Source: Piscinibacter gummiphilus | GTDB taxonomy: Bacteria > Pseudomonadota > Gammaproteobacteria > Burkholderiales > Burkholderiaceae_C | Direction: 5' to 3' | Assembly (NCBI RefSeq): GCF_002116905.1 | Contig: NZ_CP015118.1 | Span: forward strand, 5,270,001-5,334,000 | DNA length: 64,000 nucleotides | Shown here: piece by piece, positions 17,965 through 25,801 of the stretch | How positions within the stretch are numbered: position 1 is the stretch's first letter | Layout: each line of letters opens with the position of its first letter | Position numbers and translations under genes: made by a program | The notes under the pieces: model-generated | What the model was told of the DNA's origin: nothing | The model's input: the letters and a program-made list of their open reading frames with translations, nothing else | Databases searched by the model: none

Positions 17965-18414
17965 ATGGCAGTTCTCGTTCTTCACGGCCCCAACCTCAAC
18001 CTGCTCGGCACCCGCGAGCCGACGGTGTATGGGTCGGTGACTTTGGAACAGATCAATGCCGAATTGACGAAATTGGGCGCGGATGCCGGAGTGGAGGTGA
18101 AAACCTTCCAGAGCAACCACGAAGGCGCCCTCGTCGACCGCGTGCAGGCCGCTCGCACCGACGGCACCACGTTCATCGTGATCAACCCCGCCGCCTACAC
18201 CCACACCAGTGTCGCGCTGCGCGACGCGCTGGCGGGCGTGGCGATCCCGTTCATCGAAGTGCACCTGTCGAACGTGCACCGCCGCGAACCGTTCCGGCAT
18301 CATTCGTACTTTTCCGACCTGGCCGACGGCATCATCGTCGGCCTCGGACACAAGGGCTACCGCCTGGCACTGGGTCACGCGATCGAACGCGACCTCGCCA
18401 GCCGCCCTGCCTGA
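17965..18414 (+). CDS. aroQ: Type II 3-dehydroquinate dehydratase
   Basis: Third enzyme of the shikimate pathway, a small dodecameric dehydratase of 149 residues. Signature elements are VLHGPNLNLLGTREP at the N-terminus (active-site lid), FQSNHEGALVDRV, VINPAAYTHTSVALRDAL with the catalytic region, and FIEVHLSNVHRREPFRHHSY. A 90-bp gap before it may hold a promoter; it contains the near-repeat AAAGCGCCTAAAGCGCGTAAAG region, otherwise featureless. accB follows after 90 bp. Confidence 0.96.
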   Translation: MAVLVLHGPNLNLLGTREPTVYGSVTLEQINAELTKLGADAGVEVKTFQSNHEGALVDRVQAARTDGTTFIVINPAAYTHTSVALRDALAGVAIPFIEVHLSNVHRREPFRHHSYFSDLADGIIVGLGHKGYRLALGHAIERDLASRPA

Positions 18415-18504
18415 CCGGCTCTCACCAGACCCTTACAAGCCGGTGCGACCGCGCCCCGCGGCGACACCCGGCCTCCTCGAACAAAGACTGCAGTTGGAGA
18501 ACTC

Positions 18505-18972
18505 ATGGACCTGCGCAAACTGAAGACCCTGATCGACCTCGTGTCGGAGTCGAACATCTCTGAACTCGAGATCACCGAAGCGGATGGCAAGGTGCGCATC
18601 GTGAAGGCGGACCCGAACGCGGCCGTGGTGATGACCGCAGCCCCGGTGGTCCAGCAGGCTGCCGTGCCCGCACCGGTGGCCGCTCCCGCGGTTGCCGCCG
18701 CCGCGCCGGCCGTCGCCGCAGCCCCGGCCGAACCCGCCGGCCACACGGTCAAGTCGCCGATGGTCGGCACGTTCTATGGCGCGGCCAGCCCGGGCGCGAA
18801 GCCCTTCGTGGAAGTGGGCACCGTGGTCAAGGAAGGCCAGGCCATCTGCATCATCGAAGCCATGAAGATCATGAACGAGATCGAAGCCGACAAGTCCGGC
18901 ACGGTCACGAAGGTGATGTGCGAGAACGGCCAGGCCGTCGAGTTCGGTCAGCCGCTGTTCATCATCGAGTAA
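18505..18972 (+). CDS. accB: Acetyl-CoA carboxylase biotin carboxyl carrier protein
   Basis: Carrier subunit of acetyl-CoA carboxylase, the first step of fatty acid synthesis. The 155-residue protein begins with the short dimer/regulatory segment (MDLRKLKTLIDLVSES), continues with an Ala/Pro-rich flexible linker (about residues 45-78), and ends with a biotinyl domain. The biotin-accepting lysine is residue 121 in EAMKIMNEI. accC follows after 7 bp, the usual accBC operon. A second, linker-less biotin carrier occurs near 54.6 kb and belongs to a different enzyme. Confidence 0.97.
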   Translation: MDLRKLKTLIDLVSESNISELEITEADGKVRIVKADPNAAVVMTAAPVVQQAAVPAPVAAPAVAAAAPAVAAAPAEPAGHTVKSPMVGTFYGAASPGAKPFVEVGTVVKEGQAICIIEAMKIMNEIEADKSGTVTKVMCENGQAVEFGQPLFIIE

Positions 18973-18979
18973 GCGCGGC

Positions 18980-20329
18980 ATGTTCAAGAAGATCCTCATT
19001 GCCAACCGCGGGGAGATCGCGCTGCGAATCCAGCGCGCCTGCCGCGAGATGGGCGTCAAGTCCGTCGTCGTCTACTCCGAGGCCGACCGGGACGCCAAGT
19101 ACGTCAAGCTCGCCGACGAGGCCGTCTGCATCGGCCCCGCCGCCTCGGCCCAGAGCTACCTCAACATGCCGGCGATCATCTCGACGGCCGAGGTCACCGA
19201 CGCGGAAGCCATCCACCCCGGCTACGGCTTCCTGTCCGAGAACGCCGACTTCGCCGAGCGGGTCGAGCAGAGCGGCTTCACGTTCATCGGCCCCACGCCA
19301 GAATCCATCCGGATCATGGGCGACAAGGTCTCGGCCAAGCAGGCCATGATCAAGGCCGGTGTGCCGTGCGTGCCCGGCTCCGAAGGTGCCCTGCCCGAAG
19401 ACCCGAAGGAGATCATCCGCCAGGCCCGCGCCATCGGCTACCCGGTGATCATCAAGGCCGCGGGCGGCGGCGGTGGCCGCGGCATGCGTGTCGTGCACAC
19501 CGAGGCCGCGCTGATCCACGCCGTGCAGACCACGCGCAGCGAAGCCGGTGCCGCGTTCGGCAACCCGGCGGTCTACATGGAGAAGTTCCTCGAGAACCCG
19601 CGCCACATCGAGATCCAGATCCTCGCCGACGAGCACAAGAACGCCGTCTGGCTGGGCGAGCGCGACTGCTCCATGCAGCGCCGCCACCAGAAGATCATCG
19701 AGGAAGCCCCGGCGCCGGGCATCCCGCGCCGCGTGATCGAGAAGATCGGCGACCGCTGCGCCGCCGCGTGCAAGCGCATCGGCTACCGCGGGGCCGGCAC
19801 GTTCGAGTTCCTCTACGAGAACGGCGAGTTCTACTTCATCGAGATGAACACCCGCGTGCAGGTGGAGCACCCGGTGACCGAACTCGTGACCGGCATCGAC
19901 ATCGTGCAGATGCAGATCCGCGTCGCGGCCGGCGAGAAGCTGCCGTTCACGCAGCGCCAGATCCAGATGCACGGCCACGCCATCGAGTGCCGCGTCAACG
20001 CCGAGGACCCGTACAAGTTCACGCCGTCGCCCGGCCGCATCACCGCCTGGCACGCGCCGGGTGGCCCGGGCGTGCGCGTCGACTCGCATGCGTACACGAA
20101 CTACTTCGTGCCGCCCAACTACGACTCGATGATCGGCAAGATCATCACGCACGGCGACACGCGCGAGCAGGCCATCGCCCGCATGCGCATCGCGCTGTCC
20201 GAGACGGTCGTCGAAGGCATCCTGACCAACATCCCGCTGCACCGCGAGCTGATGGTCGACGCGAAGTTCGTCGAAGGCGGCACCAGCATCCATTACCTCG
20301 AAGGCTGGATGAGCCAGCACAAGCGCTGA
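18980..20329 (+). CDS. accC: Acetyl-CoA carboxylase biotin carboxylase subunit
   Basis: ATP-dependent biotin carboxylase of 449 residues, partner of the adjacent accB product. Visible are IANRGEIALRIQRACREMG at the start, HPGYGFLSENADFAE, the ATP-grasp glycine loop AAGGGGGRGMR, and EMNTRVQVEHPVTE with catalytic residues. It is of normal AccC length, with no fused carrier domain. Its TGA stop overlaps the ATG of prmA by one base. A paralogue lies at about 57-58.5 kb. Confidence 0.97.
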   Translation: MFKKILIANRGEIALRIQRACREMGVKSVVVYSEADRDAKYVKLADEAVCIGPAASAQSYLNMPAIISTAEVTDAEAIHPGYGFLSENADFAERVEQSGFTFIGPTPESIRIMGDKVSAKQAMIKAGVPCVPGSEGALPEDPKEIIRQARAIGYPVIIKAAGGGGGRGMRVVHTEAALIHAVQTTRSEAGAAFGNPAVYMEKFLENPRHIEIQILADEHKNAVWLGERDCSMQRRHQKIIEEAPAPGIPRRVIEKIGDRCAAACKRIGYRGAGTFEFLYENGEFYFIEMNTRVQVEHPVTELVTGIDIVQMQIRVAAGEKLPFTQRQIQMHGHAIECRVNAEDPYKFTPSPGRITAWHAPGGPGVRVDSHAYTNYFVPPNYDSMIGKIITHGDTREQAIARMRIALSETVVEGILTNIPLHRELMVDAKFVEGGTSIHYLEGWMSQHKR

Positions 20330-21234
20330 TGATCGAACTGCTGCTCCTGGTGCCGGAGGACCTCGTCGAGTCCGTGTCCGATGCGTTGATGGACGAACTC
20401 GAGGCCCTGTCGGTGTCGGTGGAAGACGCCGATGCCGACACCGATGCCGAACGCGCGCTGTTCGGCGAACCGGGCATGCCCCCGCCCAGCGCGGGCTGGC
20501 AGCGTTCGGTCGTGACCGCGCTGTTCGCCGACGAGGACGTCGCCACCGAAGCCGCCACGCTGCTGCTCGCCCAGGACTGGGCGCAGGAGAAGGTGCACGT
20601 GCAGGCCATGCGTCCGGTCGTCGAGCAGGACTGGGTGCGGCTCACGCAGTCGCAGTTCTCGCCGGTCGAGATCACGCCGTCGTTCTGGATCGTGCCCACG
20701 TGGCATGAGCCGCCGGCCGCTGCCGAGCGCTTCATCCGCCTCGACCCGGGCCTCGCCTTCGGCACCGGCACGCACCCCACCACGCGCATGTGCCTGCGCT
20801 GGATCGCCAACCAGGCGCCGACGTTCTCGGGCTCGTGGTCGCGCGTGCTCGACTACGGCTGCGGCTCGGGCATCCTCGCCATCGGCGCGGCGCTGCATGG
20901 CGGCCGCGACATCGACGCGGTCGACATCGACGAGGCGGCCGTGATCTCCACCAACGCCAACGCGGCGGCCAACGGCGTCACGCTGAAGGCGGCGCTGCCC
21001 GACGGTGCGTCCGGCACGTACCCGCTCGTGCTGGCCAACATCCTCGCGACACCGCTCAAGCTGCTGGCCCCGCTGCTGTGCGGACACGTCGCCCCCGGCG
21101 GTCACCTCGTGCTCGCCGGCATCCTGGAACGACAGGCCGACGAACTGAAGGCCGCCTACGCACCGTGGTGCGACCTCGAGGTCAGCGACAGCGAGGACGG
21201 CTGGATCCTGATGACGGCCCGGCTGAAACCGTGA
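20329..21234 (+). CDS. prmA: Ribosomal protein L11 methyltransferase
   Basis: SAM-dependent enzyme that trimethylates ribosomal protein L11. The start at 20329 (MIELLLLVPEDLVESVSDAL) overlaps the accC stop by one base and gives 301 residues. The N-terminal substrate-recognition domain is followed by GTGTHPTTRMCL, the SAM loop VLDYGCGSGILAIGA, and NILATPLKLL. The accC-prmA pairing is frequent in proteobacteria. The frame remains open upstream within accC, but without protein-like content. Confidence 0.96.
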   Translation: MIELLLLVPEDLVESVSDALMDELEALSVSVEDADADTDAERALFGEPGMPPPSAGWQRSVVTALFADEDVATEAATLLLAQDWAQEKVHVQAMRPVVEQDWVRLTQSQFSPVEITPSFWIVPTWHEPPAAAERFIRLDPGLAFGTGTHPTTRMCLRWIANQAPTFSGSWSRVLDYGCGSGILAIGAALHGGRDIDAVDIDEAAVISTNANAAANGVTLKAALPDGASGTYPLVLANILATPLKLLAPLLCGHVAPGGHLVLAGILERQADELKAAYAPWCDLEVSDSEDGWILMTARLKP

Positions 21235-21256
21235 TGGCGCGTGGCAAAATTTCGCC

Positions 21257-22261
21257 ATGAGCCTGGCCACCCGTTGCACCGCCTGCGGTACCGTCTTCCG
21301 AGTCGTCCAGGACCAGCTCAAGGTCTCCGAAGGCTGGGTGCGGTGCGGCCGGTGTGACCAGGTCTTCAACGCCATCGAAGGGCTGTTCGACCTCGAACGC
21401 GACGCCCCGCCCGACTGGAACCCGCCCCCCGCGCCACCGCAGCCGCCGGCCTCGACCATCACGTCGGCCTACCGCGCGCCCGTCGAACAGCCCGAGGACG
21501 AGGACGTCTTCAGCCTGAGCGACGAGGACCGCATCCACTCGCGCTTCTTCCAGCCCGAGCAGGACGACGTCTCGCAGACGCCTGCCCAGAACATCGCCGA
21601 ACGCGACCGCGTCGACTTCGCCGACGCCCAGTTCAACGACGCGCTGATCGCCGACGTCGAGGCCGACAACCCGTCCACCGAACGCCCGCCGGTCGAGGAA
21701 GAACCACCGCCGCCGAAAAAGCGCAGCACGTCGTCGAAGTCGGCCAAGGCCTCGCCCGGCTTCCTCCGCGACGCCAAGCGCAAGGCGCGCTGGCGCAGCC
21801 CGCGCGTGCGCTTCGGGCTCTCGCTGCTCGTGCTGCTGCTGTCGGCCACGCTCGCAGGCCAGGCCGCACTGCACTTCCGCGACGTCGTGGCCACCCGCTG
21901 GCCGGCCGCACGCCCGGCGCTGGTGGCCGCGTGCGAACAGCTGGGCTGCTCGGTGGGCCTGCCGCGCCGCATCGACGACCTGTCGGTGGAAAGCAGCGCG
22001 CTCTCGCCGGCGAACGGCGGCGGGTATCGCCTGTCGGTGGTGCTGCGCAACCGCGGCCACATGGACCTCGCGCTGCCCTCGATCGACCTCACGCTCACCG
22101 ACTCCGAAGGCCAGATGGTCTCGCGGCGCGCGCTCTCGCCCGCCGACTTCCGCATCCAGCCGGCCCACCTCGCAGCCGGCGCCGAAGCCACGCTGCAACT
22201 GGTGCTCGCGGCCGAGGGGCCGCGCGTGAGCGGCTACACCGTCGAAATCTTCTATCCTTGA
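21257..22261 (+). CDS. Zinc-ribbon membrane protein (MJ0042 finger, DUF3426)
   Basis: A 334-residue protein with a clear modular layout. The N-terminal zinc ribbon has two CxxC knuckles, RCTACGTVF and VRCGRCDQVF. A long acidic, proline-rich linker covers about residues 60-180, a membrane helix (FGLSLLVLLLSATLAGQAAL) lies near 190-210, and a C-terminal DUF3426 domain with beta-rich sequence ends the protein. The ribbon is likely cytoplasmic and the DUF3426 part periplasmic. The function is not established. It follows prmA after 22 bp, a conserved order in betaproteobacteria. Confidence 0.88.
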   Translation: MSLATRCTACGTVFRVVQDQLKVSEGWVRCGRCDQVFNAIEGLFDLERDAPPDWNPPPAPPQPPASTITSAYRAPVEQPEDEDVFSLSDEDRIHSRFFQPEQDDVSQTPAQNIAERDRVDFADAQFNDALIADVEADNPSTERPPVEEEPPPPKKRSTSSKSAKASPGFLRDAKRKARWRSPRVRFGLSLLVLLLSATLAGQAALHFRDVVATRWPAARPALVAACEQLGCSVGLPRRIDDLSVESSALSPANGGGYRLSVVLRNRGHMDLALPSIDLTLTDSEGQMVSRRALSPADFRIQPAHLAAGAEATLQLVLAAEGPRVSGYTVEIFYP

Positions 22262-22309
22262 CCCCCCAGGCGGCCACCCGATGCCGCCGCCACCACGGAG
22301 ACCCCTCCC

Positions 22310-23212
22310 ATGTCAGCCCTGATCTGCGGCTCGCTCGCATACGACACCATCACCACGTTCCCGGGCCGTTTCGCCCAGCAGATCCTGCCCGAGCAGTTGC
22401 ACATCCTGAACGTGTCGTTCCTCGTGCCCACGCTGCGCCGCGAGTTCGGCGGCTGCGCCGGCAACATCGCCTACACGCTCGCGAAGCTCGGCGGTGACCC
22501 GCTGATCATGGCCGCGGCCGGTCCCGACGCGCAGGACTACCTGGCCCGCGTGAAGTCGTGGGGCGCGAGCACCGACCTGATCCGCGTGATCGAGGACAGC
22601 TACACCGCGCAGGCGATCATCATCACCGACACGGACAACAACCAGATCACCGCGTTCCACCCCGGCGCGATGCAGCAGGCGCACCTGACCGCCGTGCCCA
22701 CCGACCGCGACATCCGCGTCGCCATCGTGGCCCCGGACGGCCGCGACGCGATGATCCAGCACGCCGCGCAACTCGCCGCCGCGAAGATCCCGTTCATCTT
22801 CGACCCGGGCCAGGGCCTGCCGATGTTCGACGGCAACGACCTGAAGACCTTCGTCTCGCAGGCCACGTGGGTCGCCGTGAACGACTACGAAGGCAAGATG
22901 CTGTGCGACCGCACGGGCCACACGCTCGAGTCGCTCTCGCGCTCCCACCTGAAGGGCGTGATCGTGACCCTCGGCGCCGAGGGCTGCGAACTGTGGGAAC
23001 AGGGCGTGCGCACGCACATCCCGGGCGTGAAGGCCACCGAGGTCCTCGACCCCACCGGCTGCGGCGACGCCTTCCGCGGCGCCCTGCTCTTCGGCCTGGA
23101 ACGCGGCTGGCCGCTCGCCAAGTGCATCGAACTCGGCAACCGCATCGGCGCGCTCAAGATCGCGCAGCGCGGCGGACAGAACCACACGATCGACCCGTCG
23201 ATCGCGGCCTGA
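22310..23212 (+). CDS. PfkB-family carbohydrate/nucleoside kinase
   Basis: Ribokinase-family sugar or nucleoside kinase of 300 residues, often annotated in relatives as adenosine kinase. Signature 1 is the FGGCAGNIAYTLAKLGG segment near residue 45; signature 2 with the catalytic Asp is LDPTGCGDAFRGALLFG near residue 245. The N-terminus ICGSLAYDTITTFPGRF is typical of the group. Substrate cannot be read from sequence. It ends the plus-strand run and converges on the DUF167 gene with 9 bp between stops. Confidence 0.88.
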   Translation: MSALICGSLAYDTITTFPGRFAQQILPEQLHILNVSFLVPTLRREFGGCAGNIAYTLAKLGGDPLIMAAAGPDAQDYLARVKSWGASTDLIRVIEDSYTAQAIIITDTDNNQITAFHPGAMQQAHLTAVPTDRDIRVAIVAPDGRDAMIQHAAQLAAAKIPFIFDPGQGLPMFDGNDLKTFVSQATWVAVNDYEGKMLCDRTGHTLESLSRSHLKGVIVTLGAEGCELWEQGVRTHIPGVKATEVLDPTGCGDAFRGALLFGLERGWPLAKCIELGNRIGALKIAQRGGQNHTIDPSIAA

Positions 23213-23221
23213 TCGCAGGCC

Positions 23222-23530
23222 TCACTCGGGCGAGGCCACTCGCCCGAGCCACGCGGCCACCGTGTCCGCGGGCACGTCCAGCGCGAGCTGCTTGCGCTTG
23301 GACGTGTCGCCGCGTTGCAGCGTGACCGCGCTGCGCGCCACGTCGAGTTCCGCGGCAACCCATTTCAGCAAGGCTTCGTTCGCCGCACCATCGACCGGCG
23401 GTGCGGCGAGGCGGATGCGCAGCGCATCGCCATGCAGGCCCATGCACGCGGTGCGCTTGGCATTGGGCGCGACGAGCACGTCGAGCAGGCTGCCCGTGCG
23501 GGTCGTGTGAAGGCAGGGCCAGGAGGTCAT
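23222..23530 (-). CDS. DUF167/YggU family protein
   Basis: Small 102-residue conserved protein. The family core is visible as VLVAPNAKRTACMG, LRIRLAAPPVDGAANEALLKWVA and the basic end of the domain GDTSKRKQLALD. Members are widespread and structurally characterised but without a proven function. It is convergent with the PfkB kinase and separates the housekeeping block from the IS110 region; its start lies about 20 bp from a REP-like palindrome. Confidence 0.85.
   Translation of the reverse strand: MTSWPCLHTTRTGSLLDVLVAPNAKRTACMGLHGDALRIRLAAPPVDGAANEALLKWVAAELDVARSAVTLQRGDTSKRKQLALDVPADTVAAWLGRVASPE
23225..23248. terminator. Hairpin at the convergent pfkB-like/DUF167 junction
   Basis: A perfect 10-bp inverted repeat, CTCGGGCGAG and CTCGCCCGAG, with a 4-base loop. 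It begins right after the DUF167 stop codon, inside the 3' end of that gene and 13 bp past the kinase stop. There is no T tract on either strand, so it could slow or protect transcripts rather than be a full intrinsic terminator. Confidence 0.4.
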
Positions 23531-23542
23531 CTCGAAGTGGCG

Positions 23543-23575
23543 CAGTGGATCCCGGCGTTCGCCGGGATGACGAGT
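23543..23575. repeat. REP-like palindrome, copy 1
   Basis: Contains the perfect 20-nt palindrome ATCCCGGCG-TT-CGCCGGGAT (23549-23568), followed by GACGAGT. A nearly identical 33-nt copy occurs at 38634-38666 with about three differences. Extragenic position, palindromy and more than one copy fit a REP-type element. Just downstream is a second dyad with a GCA loop (GGGCGAGC-GCA-GCGACGCCC region), similar to those in the 38.2-38.7 kb element. The rest of 23576-23688 holds no gene that I can see. Confidence 0.75.
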
Positions 23576-23688
23576 ATCCCAGGGCGAGCGCAGCGACGCC
23601 CCGAAGCGAGAACGCGTTCGCGGGGAGGCGAAGCCGACAGATCAAGCCACCCGCGAGGACGGGTCTCCCGGCCGACCCGGGGCGCCCC

Positions 23689-23714
23689 TTGTATGTTTGT
23701 CTTGTATGTTTGTC
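23689..23714 (+). repeat. Tandem 13-bp direct repeat beside the IS110 element
   Basis: Two exact, adjacent copies of TTGTATGTTTGTC, followed by a partial TTG. The units are AT-rich compared with the surrounding DNA. They sit immediately left of the presumed left end of the IS110 element and right of the REP-like sequence. Confidence 0.85.
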
Positions 23715-23725
23715 TTGAGGCTTGA

Positions 23726-23880
23726 CTGCCGCACCGAGTCGGCAGAGAACCTCGATTGTGGAGGTTTGCAGCGCCGTGCATATCCAGTCGCCCCTCTGAG
23801 ACCTTGATCTCGCCCCCAAGCAGTCGTGAGTGCACGGTTCTGCGTTTGTCTCCAAGCCCGAACAGTTACCTGAACGCACT
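23726..23880 (+). ncRNA. Candidate bridge RNA in the left non-coding end of the IS110 element
   Basis: The 177-base stretch before the transposase has no credible gene but strong dyads in order. CTGCCG/CGGCAG (23726-23731 with 23740-23745) is followed by AACCTC/GAGGTT (23748-23753 with 23761-23766). A long-range pair CCGTGCA/TGCACGG (23774-23780 with 23831-23837) encloses a small GAGA/TCTC hairpin (23798-23811). IS110-group elements are known to transcribe a structured bridge RNA from this end that pairs with target and donor DNA. The assignment is inference from position, length and dyads; the 3' end is a guess. Confidence 0.45.
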
Positions 23881-23903
23881 TCGTATGTTGCAAGGATGGG
23901 ACT

Positions 23904-24899
23904 ATGACAAACGCTGCTGTTTCCGACACTCCGGCAGTCGCCGCAGGTGAGTTCATCGGCATCGATGTGGCCAAGGCCAAGTTCGACTGGAACACTCATG
24001 GCTCTGCCGTTTCTCACTCTGCCTGCAACGACTCTGTCGGATTCGAGTTGCTTTGGCAGGATTTGCGCGACCGACAGATCAACTTGATCGTGGTTGAAGC
24101 CACCGGGGGCCTTGAAAACGCCCTCATCGGCTTTCTCATCGGCCAAGGCTTGTCCGTGTCCCGCGTGAACCCGCGCGCGGCCAGGGAGTTCGCTCGCAGC
24201 CAGGGTCACCTGGCCAAGACGGATGCCATCGACGCCAGGGCGCTCTCGCATTACGCCCACACCCTGGCGCACAAGGCGAATCAGGCCGGCATTCGCTTCG
24301 TACCCGTGCCAGAGCAGGTCGAGGCCTTGCGGGTCCTGATTGTTCGCCGTCACCAGCTGCTGGACATGCGAACGGCCGAAAGGAATCGCCGCGCCGGGGC
24401 CATGCGCGTGCTACGCAAGAGCATCGATGCCGTGATCCTCACGCTCAACGAGCAGATCGCCGCGCTCAACGACGACATCCACACGCACCTGAAGGAACAC
24501 TTCCAGGAGTTGGACGCACGGTTGGAGAGCATCAAGGGGGTTGCGCAGACCACCAGCGCGACGATGATCGCATTCATGCCCGAACTCGGCACCGTTGGTA
24601 GTCGCCGAGCAGCCAAGCTCGCCGGGCTGGCCCCGTTGAACAACGATTCGGGCAAGCAGCGGGGCAAGCGATCGATCTGGGGTGGTCGCAGCATCGTGCG
24701 CTGCGCCCTCTACATGGCCACCCTGGCGGCGGTCAGGTTCAATCCGGTGATCAAGGCCTTCTACGTTCGGCTCGTCGGGGCGGGGAAGCCCAAGAAGGTC
24801 GCCTTGACCGCCTGTTCCCACAAGCTGCTGCGCATCCTCAACGCCATGGCCCGTACCGGGCAGACCTGGAATCCGGAGATTCACGGCCTGCCGGCTTGA
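23904..24899 (+). CDS. IS110-family transposase (DEDD recombinase)
   Basis: 331-residue transposase with the two IS110 domains. The N-terminal RuvC-like DEDD domain shows FIGIDVAKAKFDW (first Asp), LIVVEATGGLENAL (Glu) and HLAKTDAIDARALSHY (paired Asp). A helical linker follows (about 140-205). The C-terminal Transposase_20 domain shows IKGVAQTTSATMIAFMPELG and APLNNDSGKQRGKRSIWGGR, which includes the expected catalytic serine. The frame is intact and full length, so the element may be active. The ATG at 23904 follows AAGGATGGGACT, a plausible ribosome site. Confidence 0.95.
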   Translation: MTNAAVSDTPAVAAGEFIGIDVAKAKFDWNTHGSAVSHSACNDSVGFELLWQDLRDRQINLIVVEATGGLENALIGFLIGQGLSVSRVNPRAAREFARSQGHLAKTDAIDARALSHYAHTLAHKANQAGIRFVPVPEQVEALRVLIVRRHQLLDMRTAERNRRAGAMRVLRKSIDAVILTLNEQIAALNDDIHTHLKEHFQELDARLESIKGVAQTTSATMIAFMPELGTVGSRRAAKLAGLAPLNNDSGKQRGKRSIWGGRSIVRCALYMATLAAVRFNPVIKAFYVRLVGAGKPKKVALTACSHKLLRILNAMARTGQTWNPEIHGLPA

Positions 24900-24950
24900 C
24901 TTCGAACACAGTTGCTCGGGGGCAGGAGCGAAGCGACTGGGGGGCTCCAT

Positions 24951-24976
24951 AAAAAAACCCCGCCGGAGCGGGGTTT
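24951..24976 (-). terminator. Intrinsic terminator of the H1-like gene
   Basis: Read on the minus strand, AAACCCCGC pairs with GCGGGGTTT (9 bp, 4-base loop) and is followed by a run of T. It lies 24 bp beyond the stop codon of the histone H1-like gene. It marks the right-hand host sequence next to the IS110 element. Confidence 0.88.
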
Positions 24977-24999
24977 CATGCAGAGCGTTGCTCCGATCC

Positions 25000-25581
25000 T
25001 CAGGGCTTGGCGCCCGTGGGGAACGGCCACGCAGCGGCGGGGCTCAGGGCCGTCTTCGCAGCGGGAGCAGCGACCGGCTTCGCAGCGGCGGGCGCAGCGG
25101 GCGCAGCGGCAGGCTTCGCAGCGGCAGGCTTGGCAGCAGCCTTCTTGGCAGCGGGCTTCTTCGCAGCCGGCTTGGCAGCGGGCTTCGCAGCAGCCTTCTT
25201 GGCGGGGGCCTTCTTCGCAGCGGCCTTCTTCGCAGGCGCAGCCTTCTTGGCAGCAGGCGCCTTCTTGGCCGCGGCCTTCTTGGCCGGTGCGGCCTTCTTC
25301 GCAGCGGCCTTCTTCGCCGGTGCTGCCTTCTTGGCGACGACCTTCTTGGCCGCGGCCTTCTTCGCCGGTGCCGCCTTCTTGGCGACGACCTTCTTCGCAG
25401 CGGCCTTCTTCGCCGGTGCTGCCTTCTTGGCGACGACCTTCTTGGCCGCAACCTTCTTCGCCGGCGCCTTCTTGGCGGCAGCCTTCTTGGCCGGGGCGGC
25501 CTTCTTCACAGCGGCCTTCTTCGCCGGAGCGGCCTTCTTCGCCGCGACTTTCTTGGCCGGAGCCTTCTTTGCAGTTGCCAT
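25000..25581 (-). CDS. Histone H1-like Ala/Lys/Pro-repeat DNA-binding protein
   Basis: 193-residue, extremely basic protein made almost wholly of KKAAPAKKAAAKK-type repeats, the bacterial H1-like (HctB/AlgP-related) pattern. The first 130 residues are regular PAKKA(A/V)(A/V)KK units; the C-terminal 60 residues are Ala/Pro-richer and end FPTGAKP. Such proteins coat DNA and modulate its packing. The start ATG has AAGGAG eight bases upstream. A strong terminator follows it. The repeat copy number in this gene is prone to slippage, so its length may differ between strains. It lies downstream of nrdB with 220 bp between. Confidence 0.9.
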   Translation of the reverse strand: MATAKKAPAKKVAAKKAAPAKKAAVKKAAPAKKAAAKKAPAKKVAAKKVVAKKAAPAKKAAAKKVVAKKAAPAKKAAAKKVVAKKAAPAKKAAAKKAAPAKKAAAKKAPAAKKAAPAKKAAAKKAPAKKAAAKPAAKPAAKKPAAKKAAAKPAAAKPAAAPAAPAAAKPVAAPAAKTALSPAAAWPFPTGAKP

Positions 25582-25801
25582 TACATTTCTCCTTGATCAA
25601 GTTGAAAAAACACTGCCTTGCGCCAGCGGAGGTGCCGGCTCAAGCCAGTTATCCATCACCCGAAAGTCTGCCCAGGAGGGGCGCCCCGGTGCGATGAATG
25701 GGGTTGCGAATCGAAGGCCGCCGCTTCTGCGTCGGTCGGCCTCGATCCGCGAATCTTGATCCTTTACATGACCTGTTGCTGCTTGGCCCAGCCAGCGAAC
25801 G

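Larger units (their letters stand above)
23719..24901 (+). mobile_element. IS110-family insertion sequence (ends tentative)
   Basis: The element is defined by its transposase gene. Its limits are proposed from an exact 9-bp match, GGCTTGACT, at 23719-23727 and 24893-24901, the second copy including the transposase stop codon. IS110 elements lack long terminal inverted repeats and usually make no target duplication, but a short core is shared by both ends. The coding region is visibly less GC-rich than its neighbours, consistent with recent arrival. The alternative is that the element extends further on one or both sides; comparison with an empty site would settle this. Confidence 0.7.

Noticed and set aside
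23689..23714. CRISPR-like repeat
   Set aside because: Two adjacent 13-bp units without spacers, no cas genes anywhere in the window.
24951..24976. Right end of the IS110 element
   Set aside because: The hairpin with T tract on the minus strand is a typical terminator of the H1-like gene and therefore host sequence.
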